A DNA stretch of 64,000 nt from Metabacillus schmidteae (GCF_903166545.1 NZ_CAESCH010000001.1:3290001-3354000); one strand, 5' to 3'; positions 17,126-26,787 are shown, counted from the first letter of the stretch. Notes: generated from the sequence alone by a model not told the origin. Made by a program: numbers and translations.

Positions 17126-17956
17126 ATGAAAAATAATTTAATACCTGTATGGGATGAGCATTTATTTTGGTTAGAAATACTTCAGGATCATGCTTATTTT
17201 GTAAGAGACCATCTTTCAGTAAGTGAAGCTGAATATGTAAATATGTCACAACAGTATATTCATTTATTTGGTGACCTCATTTCTATGTTAAATACTATTC
17301 CTAGAACAGCACAACCAACTGATGAAACAATGGTTTACTTTGCTAAAAGTGCTTGGCCTGTAGCAAAAGGCTATTATGAATTTGAAGGAAATCTACAATC
17401 CCTTCGAATTGATAACAATGTGAATTTAAATTTGTCTCCTACATATTTAAATGGAACACTTGCCGAAAATCAGGAATATCTTCGTATTTTGACTTTCTTA
17501 GTCCAAGGAAAAAATCCTGTTCCATTACCTTTATCAGATTTAATGGATTTATGGTTAGAAGATCAATTAGGACATGTTCTTCTTTTTGAAGATTTACTTG
17601 ATCCAATAGAATTGATAGCATCTAGACAAGCAGAGGTTTATATCAATAGTTATCAAGCATTTATTATTCAGAATCGTCATTTAAAAGGTTATTTACGTTT
17701 TAAAGAACCTAATTTTGCTCGTCAAAAAGAATTTGCCAACGATGTTGGTAGAACCACAATTGAAATGAGCGGCTTTATTTATCAAATGGTGAAAAAATAT
17801 AAAGAAAAAACAATTTTAAACAAATCAACTCTTCGCTTCCTTGAGCATCATTTTCCGGAAACCTGCTATTTTATTAAAAAGTTAAGTTTTTATGCTCCAG
17901 AATTGTATGAAGAAGCCAGTAAGTGTTCCCTGAAAAGACTTTCTTATACCTCATAA
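17126..17956 (+). CDS. DUF2935 family protein
   Basis: A 276-residue all-helical protein starting with ATG after GGGGTGAGAG. Two repeated halves can be seen: WDEHLFWLEILQDHAYFVRDHL near the N-terminus and LWLEDQLGHVLLFEDLLDP near residue 137. This pattern defines DUF2935, common in Bacilli and Clostridia. The His/Glu residues suggest a ferritin-like metal site, but no function is established. It ends in a strong terminator. Confidence 0.87.
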   Translation: MKNNLIPVWDEHLFWLEILQDHAYFVRDHLSVSEAEYVNMSQQYIHLFGDLISMLNTIPRTAQPTDETMVYFAKSAWPVAKGYYEFEGNLQSLRIDNNVNLNLSPTYLNGTLAENQEYLRILTFLVQGKNPVPLPLSDLMDLWLEDQLGHVLLFEDLLDPIELIASRQAEVYINSYQAFIIQNRHLKGYLRFKEPNFARQKEFANDVGRTTIEMSGFIYQMVKKYKEKTILNKSTLRFLEHHFPETCYFIKKLSFYAPELYEEASKCSLKRLSYTS

Positions 17957-18000
17957 TTTTTGCAAAAAGTAAATTAAAAGCGCTGAACGTTAGTCATAAT

Positions 18001-18035
18001 GAAAAAACGTCGAGTAATCAATACTCGACGTTTTG
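18001..18035 (+). terminator. Terminator of the DUF2935 gene
   Basis: AAACGTCGAGTA and TACTCGACGTTT form a 12-bp stem around a five-nt loop. Confidence 0.85.
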
Positions 18036-18127
18036 TATACTACTTATGAACCTTAAAAATAAAAATTATTTTACAAGGCTGTTTTCGCATACTTTGTTGT
18101 TTTGATAAAGTAAAGTTGAAAATTATT

Positions 18128-18222
18128 TCGTTCCATTTCGCTGCAGACACTCGCTTTCCGCGGGGAGGAAGCTGAGCCTCCTCGGCTTCGCCTGCGGGGT
18201 CTCAGCCTTTCCTCACTTCCCG
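18128..18222. repeat. Half of a Bacillus palindromic repeat, left side of the intron
   Basis: Contains GTTCCATTTCGCTGCAGACA and a stretch with CTTTCCGCGGGGAGGAAGCTG, standard parts of the large dispersed palindromic element of Bacillaceae. Its partner arm is at 21942-21985. The group II intron between them separates the arms. Joining 21942 to 18222 rebuilds a continuous CTCCTG-CGGGAAG element. Confidence 0.75.
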
Positions 18223-18286
18223 GTCGAGTAAGCGGGAACACACTCCCTATCGCTAAATAGAGAGAGCGTGTTCCTCACTCCTCACA

Positions 18287-18319
18287 GAACCGTGCGAGCG
18301 GTACTACCGCACACGGCTC
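18287..18319 (-). ncRNA. Group II intron domain V
   Basis: On the minus strand GAGCCGTGTGCGG, a TAGT loop, then ACCGCTCGCACGGTTC form the 33-nt catalytic hairpin with a two-base bulge. A domain-VI-like stem (18223-18286) follows. Confidence 0.82.
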
Positions 18320-19025
18320 TTCCTATCATCATTCACAGAATATAGATAATGTCTTTCTTCAGGTCGTATATGTTCACTTTTACTTTAGGTCTTGGCAAAG
18401 GGTACTTCTTAAGAAAGAGTTTAAATTTGTCCCAGCTAAAGGATTTTCTTTGACTTCTTCGGTTCATCCACTTGAACAATAATCGTTTTACACAATCAAG
18501 AAAGTTCTCCACCGTTCGTAGATTGTCCGTGACACAATAGTAATTGTAGTAGCCTGTGAGCGACCGTTTCAGTCTGGTCATTATGTCTTTTATATTCATA
18601 GTTCGATGAGCCTTGAGCCATTCCTTTTGATTCTTTAATTTGGCATTTACTTTCTTTTGACTACTCTTGCGTTTAACCCGGAACTTCCCATTCTTGCTTT
18701 TGCTGCAATAGTGAGTAAAACCCAAGAAGTCAAAGGTTGGAGGTTTACCTTTACCATTTAGTTTACAGTCCCTCTCGGCAAATCTCCCAAAGGTAATGAT
18801 TTTCGTTTTGTCCTCCGCCACTTCGAGGTTAAACTTTTGTAGTCGTTTGATTAAAGCTAAGTAAAAGGCTTCTGCATCGCTTCTGAATTGGAAACAGCAC
18901 ACAAAGTCATCTGCATAGCGAACCATATAGGCTTGACCTTTACACTGTTTCCTAACCACCTTTTCGAACCATAAATCAAGTGTATAATGTAGATACACAT
19001 TAGCTAGTACTGGTGAGATGATCCC

Positions 19026-19032
19026 CCCTTGG
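19026..19032. repeat. Target-site duplication, left copy
   Basis: CCCTTGG directly beside the left IS end, identical to 20794-20800. Confidence 0.75.
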
Positions 19033-20793
19033 AGACCTCCGAAAAAGAGGGGGTAAAATCACTTAATCGCGCCCTCGATTTACATTTGTTGGATAATGAA
19101 AGTGTTTTTGGAGTAATTTTGTGAGGAAATCGGTTAGAAGAGGTAAAACTATTGCCCCTTTATCCTATTTTTGTTTTATGAAACCGTCAAAAGGGCAGAC
19201 TTCTCCCGTTGGCGTTTTTGAGTAATTAATTTACTCATACGTTTTACATTACAAGCAATAGTTGATAAAAGAGAGTGAATAGATGTTCTTTCTAATCCTC
19301 TGAAACGGCTGCGACGTAAACTATGATTTCTCACTTTATCTGCATGTCGACGCTCAATTAACCATCTATTCTTACTAGCTTCTTTGTACTCATCTGTTTT
19401 GTAATGTTGACGTCCTCTTTCTAAATCAAAGTAATAATTACTAATATAAACGAATCGTACAGTTTTACTATTTGTACATTTTTCTCTTAGTGGACATCCT
19501 TTACATTGGGTTTTAGTAAAACGAAAATCATAGCCTTCTTTTTCTCCATTTCTAATCTTTTCTTTATAACTTTTTGTACTTACACCGTTTGGACAAGTTA
19601 CAGTCATTTTTTCTTCATCAAATGTAAAATCCTCTGGGGCAAAAAGTCCTTGAGTATGTTGTTTTGTCTTCATTACACTGATATGTCCAGTAACACTATT
19701 TTTATGTAAATACCGAAGGTTCTTCCCAGACCAATAACCCTTATCTGCAGAAAGTTCAGAAGGTAATGAACCATGATTTTCTTGAAATTGATTTACCAAA
19801 TCCATAAGTTGATCTCCATCTTCAGCGTTTGCAGGAGTGACTTTAACTGCAGTAATAATTTCACTTTCTTCATCTATCATAATATGATCTTTGTATCCTT
19901 GAATTTTACGCATATCAGATTTATGACCTGTTCTTGCTTCTGGGTCAACAACACTTATCATTCTATCTTTTGCTTTATCATTTCGGTCAGATATAACTTT
20001 CTTTAAGGAATAAAGTGCCGAATATTCATCTTCATTTATCTCAAGGTAATCTTGTGCAACTTCGAATAATTCTTGTGCTAAATCCAATACATGGGGAAGT
20101 TTTTGATCACGAGTTTTACCTTTTAACTCTTCCCATAGAAGATCAAATTTTTGTTCAAAATGAATCGCTTTTGTCTGTTCAAATATATGTAGTTCTTTAA
20201 TCACTCGATCAAAAGCTTGTCGAACTAGAGATAGCCATGTTGGAATAGCTACATCTGCAATAATATGAGTGGCATCAATGATTGCACGGCGATTAGGAGT
20301 AATTAGACCTTCTTCAATACATTGATCAATTAATTGATGAAAAATTCCCTCAAACTTCTCAAGCCCTACTCGTTTAACACGAAAATAGCTGATGGTTGTA
20401 TCATCAGGAATATCTGTGTCTTCTACATTTAAACCAAGAAACCATTTATAAGCTAGATTTAAAGGTATATGTTCAACAACTTGTACATCTGAAAGGTCAT
20501 ATAAATACTCTAAAAGACAAATCTTAAACATGAACACTGGATCTTCTGCAGGTCGTCCACGATCTGGTGAATAACGCTCAGCTAACATGTCGTAAATAAA
20601 AGAAAAGTTTACTGTTTCATCAATTTGTCTCAAAAGGTGGTTTTGTGGAATAACCTTGTCATAATAATATTGATCAAATCCAGATATTTGTTTCGAAGTG
20701 TCTTTTTGAAGCATTTTATTCCCCTCCTAAACTTCCTTATAACACCATTTTATACCAGTTAGGGGTAGTGTTGTGATCTTTTTTCGGAGGTCT
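19033..20793 (-). mobile_element. IS1182-family insertion sequence
   Basis: A 1761-bp element with inverted ends AGACCTCCGAAAAA (19033-19046, and its complement ending at 20793). It is flanked by the 7-bp repeat CCCTTGG. It carries one transposase gene (19176-20714) and sits in the maturase gene at the glycine-rich GTPQG/GII junction. Confidence 0.88.
19176..20714 (-). CDS. IS1182-family transposase
   Basis: A 512-residue intact DDE transposase; ATG after AGGAGGGG. The N-terminal DUF772-type domain has GFDQYYYDKVIPQNHLLRQ and SPDRGRPAEDPVFMFK. Catalytic residues fall in IIDATHI (about 147), LSADKGYWSG (about 320) and NRWLIERRHAD (about 460). A cysteine cluster CKGCPLREKC precedes the last acidic residue, as in the family. 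Full length without stops suggests the element is functional. It reads in the same direction as the interrupted maturase. Confidence 0.93.
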   Translation of the reverse strand: MLQKDTSKQISGFDQYYYDKVIPQNHLLRQIDETVNFSFIYDMLAERYSPDRGRPAEDPVFMFKICLLEYLYDLSDVQVVEHIPLNLAYKWFLGLNVEDTDIPDDTTISYFRVKRVGLEKFEGIFHQLIDQCIEEGLITPNRRAIIDATHIIADVAIPTWLSLVRQAFDRVIKELHIFEQTKAIHFEQKFDLLWEELKGKTRDQKLPHVLDLAQELFEVAQDYLEINEDEYSALYSLKKVISDRNDKAKDRMISVVDPEARTGHKSDMRKIQGYKDHIMIDEESEIITAVKVTPANAEDGDQLMDLVNQFQENHGSLPSELSADKGYWSGKNLRYLHKNSVTGHISVMKTKQHTQGLFAPEDFTFDEEKMTVTCPNGVSTKSYKEKIRNGEKEGYDFRFTKTQCKGCPLREKCTNSKTVRFVYISNYYFDLERGRQHYKTDEYKEASKNRWLIERRHADKVRNHSLRRSRFRGLERTSIHSLLSTIACNVKRMSKLITQKRQREKSALLTVS

Positions 20794-20800
20794 CCCTTGG
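20794..20800. repeat. Target-site duplication, right copy
   Basis: CCCTTGG abutting the right IS end; matches 19026-19032. Confidence 0.75.
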
Positions 20801-21429
20801 GGGGTTCCTATGTCTGTATCAAAGTGTTTACCTTCCTCCATGTATCCACCTTTTAGAAATCTGGTGATTATTCTAAGGAGACTTGGGTCATTAATACGTT
20901 TATTAAGGAATTTCATCATCCACTCGTGGTTTACATTATCAAAGAATCCTTTAATATCAGCATCAACAATATAATTTGTGTATCTCCCTTCAATGTACAC
21001 ATTAAGAATCTTTAGGGCGTCATGACAACTTCGGGTTGGACGGAATCCAAAGGAACAGTCTAGGAATTCATTCTCATAAATAGAGTTAAGAATTTTGGCT
21101 AAGGCACGTTGTACAATTTTATCCTCATGGTCAGGAATACCTAACGGTCTTTTCTTCTTTGAACCAGGTTTATTGATGTAAGTTCGTTTAACCGGAACAG
21201 GTCGATACGCTTTCTTCTTTAAACGCTCTACTAGCCTTTTAATATTCTCATCTAGTTCCTTGCCGTATTCCTCTTTGGTGACACCATTTACACCTGTTGC
21301 CTTCCGACTTGGAAGTTCGTGGTGACATTGAATAAGGAATTCCTCATTAAGTAAATGTGCTAATGAAGTGAAGACCATATCCTGATTTGTTTTTGCTAAT
21401 TCTGCTATCCTTGTTAGTTTTGTTTCCAT

Positions 21430-21941
21430 TACGTACCTACCTCTGTGTGTAGTTAATGTTTCCCCATTCAAGGGTGGTGACAGGTAGTGGCCTTTCCTCC
21501 ATCAGAATTACCCGACTTCATTGGTACTATGCCATTATCCGACTTCCTTTAGGCATTTGACAGCCCTCACTTTGTTATCGCTTGTTCGTCATTACTCATT
21601 CATAGTATGGTGAGACCTAAAGGATCTCCCGAGTTGCCGTAACATATCAATGTATAACGTGCCATGGTCATCGACTCCGGGGAAGTTGTTAATTCTCTCG
21701 CCTTTAACAAGAATTACAATGTTGCCTTCTGCACTCCCGAGTACATCGGCCTTCCCGAATTCACACTCATTTCGAAGCTCAATCCCTTCAACCTTATTGG
21801 TTTACGGCCCATTATCTAACTGTCTACGCTTAAAAGCAGAGTGTTACCACCTGCTCTCCAAGACTCGCTACGAGTGAGAGGCTACTTCTTTCTCGGCGGG
21901 AATCCCACCCGCTATATGCTACGACCTATGCTCGGTCGCTC
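21430..21941 (-). ncRNA. Group II intron 5' RNA (domains I to III)
   Basis: About 510 nt upstream of the maturase start with many local hairpins (for example GCGGGTGGGATTCCCGC and CTCACTCGTAGCGAGTC) and no credible protein frame. Its position and size fit the ribozyme core. Confidence 0.65.
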
Positions 21942-21985
21942 CAGGAGTCGAGTGTCTTCCGCTCCATTCCACTGTAGAGTAAAAA
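21942..21985. repeat. Half of a Bacillus palindromic repeat, right side of the intron
   Basis: On the minus strand GGAATGGAGCGGAAGACACT is followed by CGACTCCTG, the opening of the same dispersed element whose other arm is at 18128-18222. Confidence 0.72.
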
Positions 21986-22108
21986 ACAGTGTTATAAACA
22001 ACAATCTTTACGAAAACAGCATTTTACAAAGACTAATTGCCTAATATTCATTCTCTAATAATCTTGGAAATCTTATAAATTAGTCAAAAGCTCACGTTAT
22101 TCACATAA

Positions 22109-23452
22109 TTATCCAATAAAGATTCCTAAGATTAATGCAACACCGACACCTACTAAACCGATGAGTGTTTCCATCACCGTCCAAGATTTCAATGTGTCTT
22201 TAACACTTAATCCAAAATAGCGTCCTACTAACCAGAAGCCTGAATCATTAACATGTGATAATACAGTTGCACCAGAAGCGATTGCAATAACGAGTAATCC
22301 TAAAACTGGACCTTCTAAAGCCAACATCTCAATAAGTGGTGCCATTAACCCTGCAGCTGTTACCATTGATACGGTCGCTGATCCTTGCGCAACACGAACT
22401 GCTGCTGCAATTAAAAACGCTAACAAAATTGGTGGTAATGGAGAACCTGCCATCATTTCACCAAGTACTTCACCAACACCAGAGTCAATTAAGACTTGCT
22501 TAAACACACCACCAGCACCAGTAACTAATATAATAATCCCTGCTGGTTCTAAAGCCTTTGTTGCAATATCCTGTACTTCTTGACGAGAGTATCCTCTTTT
22601 TGTACCTAAGAGAACAAATGTTAAAATTGTCGCAATTGTTAAAGCAACAAAAGGATGACCTAAAAATGTTAGAATTTGACGAACGATATTTCCTTCATCT
22701 AATAATACACCTGAAACCGTGTTCAGTAAAATCAATACTAATGGAATCATAATTAATGAAGCAATTAGTTTAAAGCTTGGTAATTCTTTATCATACTCTA
22801 TTTCTTCAAGATTCATATAATCTGGTACAACAACATGTAATTTTTTTGAGATATACTTCGCAAAAAGCGGTCCTGCAATAATCATGGCCGGTATACCTGC
22901 AATTGTTCCGAATAAAATGACCCAACCAAGATCTGCTCCAATTAAATCAGCTACAGCAATTGGACCAGGTGTTGGTGGTATAAAACTGTGAGTTACCGCT
23001 AAACCTGCCAGTAAAGGAATTCCATAATATAATAGAGATTTTCCCGTTTTCTTTGCTAATCCGTATACAATTGGAACTAAAATAATAAAACCTACGTCAA
23101 AGAATACTGGAATTGCTACTAAAAACCCTGTAACACCTAATGCCCATTGAGATTTGTCTTCACCAAACTTTTTGACAAGAGTTTGGGCCAGACGTTCAGC
23201 ACCACCAGATACTTCAAGCATTTGACCAAACATAGCTCCTAAACCAACTACAACTGCTACGAATCCCAGGGTTCCACCCATTCCATTTTGCATGGACGTA
23301 ACAACGTCATTTAATGGCATTCCTGCTAAAACACCTACGATTAAACTGACTAATAATAATGAAACGAATGCATGTAATTTTGTTCGAATGACTAAAAATA
23401 ACAATAGAAAAATTCCGGCTAATGCCACTAAAATCAACATTTGATCTGACAT
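22109..23452 (-). CDS. gntP: GntP-family gluconate/organic acid permease
   Basis: A 447-residue membrane protein with about twelve to fourteen hydrophobic segments. GLGAMFGQMLEVSGGAERLAQTL, GIPLLAGLAVTHSFIPPTPGP and VAQGSATVSMVTAAGLMAP near residue 355 are hallmarks of the GntP family of proton-coupled gluconate-type symporters. The divergent gene is an RpiR regulator. No gluconate kinase or dehydrogenase is adjacent, so the exact substrate (gluconate or another sugar acid) is open. A possible cre lies about 65 bp upstream. Confidence 0.87.
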   Translation of the reverse strand: MSDQMLILVALAGIFLLLFLVIRTKLHAFVSLLLVSLIVGVLAGMPLNDVVTSMQNGMGGTLGFVAVVVGLGAMFGQMLEVSGGAERLAQTLVKKFGEDKSQWALGVTGFLVAIPVFFDVGFIILVPIVYGLAKKTGKSLLYYGIPLLAGLAVTHSFIPPTPGPIAVADLIGADLGWVILFGTIAGIPAMIIAGPLFAKYISKKLHVVVPDYMNLEEIEYDKELPSFKLIASLIMIPLVLILLNTVSGVLLDEGNIVRQILTFLGHPFVALTIATILTFVLLGTKRGYSRQEVQDIATKALEPAGIIILVTGAGGVFKQVLIDSGVGEVLGEMMAGSPLPPILLAFLIAAAVRVAQGSATVSMVTAAGLMAPLIEMLALEGPVLGLLVIAIASGATVLSHVNDSGFWLVGRYFGLSVKDTLKSWTVMETLIGLVGVGVALILGIFIG

Positions 23453-23901
23453 AATTATTTCACTACCTCTCTTTAATGTAACGTATCATTAGGGTAAGAA
23501 GTATGCGTAAATTTCTAAAACGCTTTCTTCTTATTCTTATCTTGTTTATGAAAAAAATTATATTTTCTCTACTTCGTGACCAGCAAACTCATAATAAGTA
23601 GTTTAATAGAGTAAACTGTTTTGACCTTCTTCGAAGAAATCTTTTTCATGGAATTTTGATTTATATCAAAGGCTACGACATCATTTCTTTATCTACTAAA
23701 TTAAGAGATAACTGGTATCCCCATCTTTCCTTAGCCTATCATTCCAATTTGCATGTCTAACTCATCCTAACTGATACGGAATTTATTTTCTTGATACTTT
23801 TATTATAAGAAAAAAAATTCTTTTTGCAAGCGTATTCAGAAAAATATTTTTTCTTCACCTGAAATTTTGTATAATAGAAGAAAGCCCTATCAGGAGGAAG
23901 C
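23453..23901. other. 449-bp divergent control region between gntP and the RpiR gene
   Basis: No open frame of note. It contains the cre-like site at 23515-23528, an AT-rich stretch and a TATAAT just before the RpiR ribosome site. I could not identify an RpiR operator with confidence. Confidence 0.5.
23515..23528. promoter_or_regulatory. Possible cre (CcpA) site upstream of gntP
   Basis: CTAAAACGCTTTCT matches the cre-type sequence TGAAAACGCTTTCA at 11 of 14 positions and lies 63 bp before the gntP start. Confidence 0.45.
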
Positions 23902-24759
23902 ATGATGAAAAAGTCTCAAGATCCATGTCTCGTCACGATTCGAAAGCTTTATCCAAAGTTTAGTGTGACAGAAAGAAAAATAGCCGATTATATTTTAAAA
24001 TATCCTAATAAGATTATTCATTCTTCGATAAATCAATTAGCTGAGGACTTAGAGGTAGCTGATTCAACTGTTTTTCGTTTTTGCAAACGATTAGGTTATA
24101 AAGGGTATCAAGCGATGAAAATAGCGCTTGCTTCTGAAGTTGTCTCCCCTCTTCAAGATATTCATGAAAAAGTCACTGAGGGTGATAGTGTAGATACAAT
24201 TGCAACAAAAGTCATTCGCTCAAATATGAAAACTCTTGAAGATACTCTCTCGATCTTAAATGAAGAACAAATTCAATTAGCTGTGGATAGTTTAATCAGT
24301 GCAAATACAATTGAATTTTTTGGAAGTGGCGGTTCCAGCATTATTGCGCTCGATGCGTATCATAAGTTAGTCCGTACAGGCTTAAAGGTCCATGCTGTTA
24401 TTGATACACATTTCCAGCTTATGGCTGCCTCACAAATGACAGAAAAGGATTGTGCGGTGTTTATTTCACATTCAGGATCATCAAAAGATATTCTTCATAT
24501 TTTAAATGTCGTCAAATCAACTGGAGCAAAGATGATTGCGATTACGAACTATGCAAAATCTCCTCTAAGTGCTGCAGTTGATATTCCTCTTTATACTGTA
24601 TCAGAGGAAACGGAATATCGTTCTGAAGCATTGTCATCACGAATTGCTCAGTTAACATTAATTGACATTTTATATGTAAATATCTTGATGAAACGTGGCA
24701 AGGAAGGAAAAGAAGCGTTAAAGAAAATGCGTGAGGCAGTTTTAGTGAAAAGAATATAA
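23902..24759 (+). CDS. MurR/RpiR-family transcriptional regulator
   Basis: A 285-residue regulator; the ATG follows GGAGGAAGC. The N-terminal helix-turn-helix (residues 10-85) includes LAEDLEVADSTVFRFCKRLGYKGYQAMK, and the C-terminal SIS sugar-phosphate-binding domain (about 125-265) has FFGSGGSSIIALDAYHKLVRTG and AVFISHSGSSKDIL. It diverges from gntP and probably controls it in response to a phosphorylated sugar acid. It ends in the first copy of a duplicated terminator. Confidence 0.9.
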   Translation: MMKKSQDPCLVTIRKLYPKFSVTERKIADYILKYPNKIIHSSINQLAEDLEVADSTVFRFCKRLGYKGYQAMKIALASEVVSPLQDIHEKVTEGDSVDTIATKVIRSNMKTLEDTLSILNEEQIQLAVDSLISANTIEFFGSGGSSIIALDAYHKLVRTGLKVHAVIDTHFQLMAASQMTEKDCAVFISHSGSSKDILHILNVVKSTGAKMIAITNYAKSPLSAAVDIPLYTVSEETEYRSEALSSRIAQLTLIDILYVNILMKRGKEGKEALKKMREAVLVKRI

Positions 24760-24764
24760 ATGAA

Positions 24765-24795
24765 AACAGAGACGATTATAGTCATCGTCTCTGTT
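24765..24795. terminator. Terminator, first of two identical copies
   Basis: ACAGAGACGAT pairs with ATCGTCTCTGT around TATAGTC. The full 31 bp recur exactly at 24954-24984. Confidence 0.85.
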
Positions 24796-24829
24796 CAGTT
24801 TATAGACAAAGTAAAATTCGCTAGCCCTT

Positions 24830-24953
24830 CAGACTGATTGCTAACGCTTGCTTTCGAGGCACGAAGCCTTGTGAGGAGCGGAGTTACCGGGGGTGGTAAT
24901 GAGCACCGCAGCAAGGTGAGTAACGAAGAAAGCGAGCGTTTGTCAACAGTCTG
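24830..24953. repeat. Palindromic repeat element between the two terminator copies
   Basis: Ends CAGACTG-6 nt-AACGCTTGCTTTC and, inverted at the other side, CAGACTG-6 nt-AACGCTCGCTTTC (19 of 20 fixed positions agree). The inside is GC-rich (ACCGGGGGTGGTAAT) and lacks a coding frame. It looks like a small non-autonomous element or REP-type palindrome. Confidence 0.65.
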
Positions 24954-24984
24954 AACAGAGACGATTATAGTCATCGTCTCTGTT
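24954..24984. terminator. Terminator, second identical copy
   Basis: Same 31 bp as 24765-24795, followed by TTTTTCG. This copy lies six nt past the pepF stop on the minus strand and so serves pepF. Confidence 0.85.
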
Positions 24985-24990
24985 TTTTCG

Positions 24991-26787
24991 TTAATTTAAT
25001 AATTGTGACAGCTCATCTACCAATTCTGCAAACTTTTTAAGTGATTTTTCAATAGGCTCTGACGTTGTTAAATCTACACCTGTTTTCTTTAATAACTCTA
25101 AAGGATAATCAGAACTTCCACTTTTCAAGAACTCTAAATAGGAGGAAAGTGTTTCCTGATCACCTTCAAGAATTTTTGTTGCAAGAGAAATCGCTGATGC
25201 AAAGCCTGTTGCATACTTATACACATAAAATGGTCTATAAAAATGAGGAATCCTTGACCAGCCGTATTTTACTTCATCATCGAATACGACATCATCACCA
25301 TAATACTCTCTAAAAAGTGATTCATACGTTTCATTAAAGACATCTACATTTAAAGGACGACCTTGTTCAGCTAATTCATGTGTTTTCATTTCAAATTCAG
25401 CAAACATCACTTGCGTAAAGAACGTTCCTTTAAATTGATCGATAAAATGATTAACTAAATGCTTACGGATATCTACATTCTTTTCAGTGTTTAATAAGTA
25501 GTTAATCAAAAGGACTTCATTCACTGTTGATGCTACTTCAGCAACAAAAATACTATACCTCGCTGAAATCTGCGGCTGATGCAACGAGCTTAATTTACTA
25601 TGTACTCCATGTCCGCATTCATGTGCTAATGTAAACAAACTATCTAAATTATCTTGATGATTTAATAAAATAAAAGGATGAACGCCATAAACTCCTAAAT
25701 TATATGCACCAGATCTCTTACCTGGTGTTTCTCTAACATCCAGATAACGTGACTGTTTAAATTCCTTTAGTGTTTTGATATAGTCCTCCCCTAATGGAGA
25801 AAGTGCTTTGCACATGGTCTCATATGCTTCATCATAGGAAATTACTTGCTTAACACCGCTTACAAGTGGAACACTCATATCATATTGCCTTAGTTCATCA
25901 AGCTTCAATGTTTGTTTTCGAACCTTTGAGTACTGATGCAAGGCTGAAAGATTTTCCTTTGTTGACTTTATCAGATTAACATAGACCTCTTTTGGCACAT
26001 TATCACCAAATAACGCTTTCTCAAGTGCGGAAGGATAATGACGAAGTTTTGCCATCGTTACATTGTTTTTTATTGCAGCAGAAAGTGTAGAAGCAATCGA
26101 GTTCTTTAGCTGAATATATGGCTGATAATATGCTTTATATGCTTCCTTTCGCTTGTTTCGATCTTCATCCTCTATTAATTTTGCATACATTCCTCTTGTT
26201 AGCTCGACGGATTCTCCCTCATCATTCGTCACGTCTCCAAACTTTATATCTGCATTGTTAATCATTCCAAAAGTATTACTTGGAGCAGAAAGGGCTTCGC
26301 CTAGCTTAGAAACAATTTCTTCTTGCTCTTTACTTAAGACATGTTTCTTATATCGAAAAGCTTCCCATAAATCTTCCTCAAAATAATCAAGCTTTTCCTC
26401 TGATGCGATATACTCTTTTAACGTATTTTCTTTTAAACTTAAAAGAAAAGGCATAAAAAATGAAGTAGCAGAGCCAACCTTTATACTTAATTGTTTCGCT
26501 TGATCTAATAATGATTGTGAACTTGTCTGTCTTGTATCTTCATCCACTTTTAACATCGCATATGCATACAGTTTATTAAACGTAAAAGAGAGCTCTTCCT
26601 TTTGCTTTAAAAAGGAATATAGTGATGAACCATCATGGATTTCTCCATCAAAATTTTTTAATTCCTCCGCTTTTTCAGTGATGGATTGAAAGTCTTTTTC
26701 CCAATCGGTTATGTTTGAGTAGAGATCAGACAGATCCCACTTTTCTTGGTCTGGTACTTCTTCTCTTGATTTATATGTAATTGTCAT
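24991..26787 (-). CDS. pepF: Oligoendopeptidase F
   Basis: A 598-residue M3 zinc peptidase that cleaves short peptides in the cytosol. The zinc motif HECGHGVHS lies near residue 388 and the third ligand in the following VAEVASTVNE. The N-terminal PepF/M3 domain (DQEKWDLSDLYSNITDWEKDF) is present. The length is normal. The ATG follows GGAAGGGG. It is convergent with the RpiR gene and separated from the upstream penicillin-binding protein by a terminator. Confidence 0.94.
   Translation of the reverse strand: MTITYKSREEVPDQEKWDLSDLYSNITDWEKDFQSITEKAEELKNFDGEIHDGSSLYSFLKQKEELSFTFNKLYAYAMLKVDEDTRQTSSQSLLDQAKQLSIKVGSATSFFMPFLLSLKENTLKEYIASEEKLDYFEEDLWEAFRYKKHVLSKEQEEIVSKLGEALSAPSNTFGMINNADIKFGDVTNDEGESVELTRGMYAKLIEDEDRNKRKEAYKAYYQPYIQLKNSIASTLSAAIKNNVTMAKLRHYPSALEKALFGDNVPKEVYVNLIKSTKENLSALHQYSKVRKQTLKLDELRQYDMSVPLVSGVKQVISYDEAYETMCKALSPLGEDYIKTLKEFKQSRYLDVRETPGKRSGAYNLGVYGVHPFILLNHQDNLDSLFTLAHECGHGVHSKLSSLHQPQISARYSIFVAEVASTVNEVLLINYLLNTEKNVDIRKHLVNHFIDQFKGTFFTQVMFAEFEMKTHELAEQGRPLNVDVFNETYESLFREYYGDDVVFDDEVKYGWSRIPHFYRPFYVYKYATGFASAISLATKILEGDQETLSSYLEFLKSGSSDYPLELLKKTGVDLTTSEPIEKSLKKFAELVDELSQLLN

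Larger units (their letters stand above)
18333..21429 (-). pseudogene. ltrA: Group II intron reverse transcriptase/maturase, split by IS1182
   Basis: The N-terminal part (21429-20794, 212 codons) has LTRIAELAKTN, RPLGIPDHEDKIVQRALAKIL, FGFRPTRSCHDAL and DADIKGFFDNV, and ends at GTPQG. The C-terminal part (19025-18333) resumes with GIISPVLANVYLHY, then YMVRYADDFVC (the RT catalytic YADD), LGFTHY and the maturase domain ending near PLPRPKVKVNIYDL. Joined without the IS and one target repeat, the two parts make 442 residues in one frame with no other lesion. The IS insertion is therefore recent, and precise excision would restore the gene. The intron is probably immobile now unless helped in trans. 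Confidence 0.9.
18223..21941 (-). mobile_element. Group II intron (class C-like) inserted in a Bacillus repeat, itself hit by an IS
   Basis: On the minus strand the intron runs from about 21941 (GAGCGACC) to 18223 (TCGAC). It contains about 500 nt of structured 5' RNA, the maturase gene (18333-21429), domain V (18287-18319) and domain VI. Subtracting the IS (1761 bp) and one 7-bp repeat gives about 1.95 kb, a usual size. The maturase lacks an HNH endonuclease domain and the target is a stem-loop repeat, both features of class IIC. The 5' boundary is ambiguous by a few bases because the short repeat at 3519 also reads CTCCTGGAGC. Confidence 0.8.

Noticed and set aside
17976..17992. cre-like AAAAGCGCTGAA
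   Set aside because: It lies just past the DUF2935 stop codon, with poor flanks and no promoter near it.
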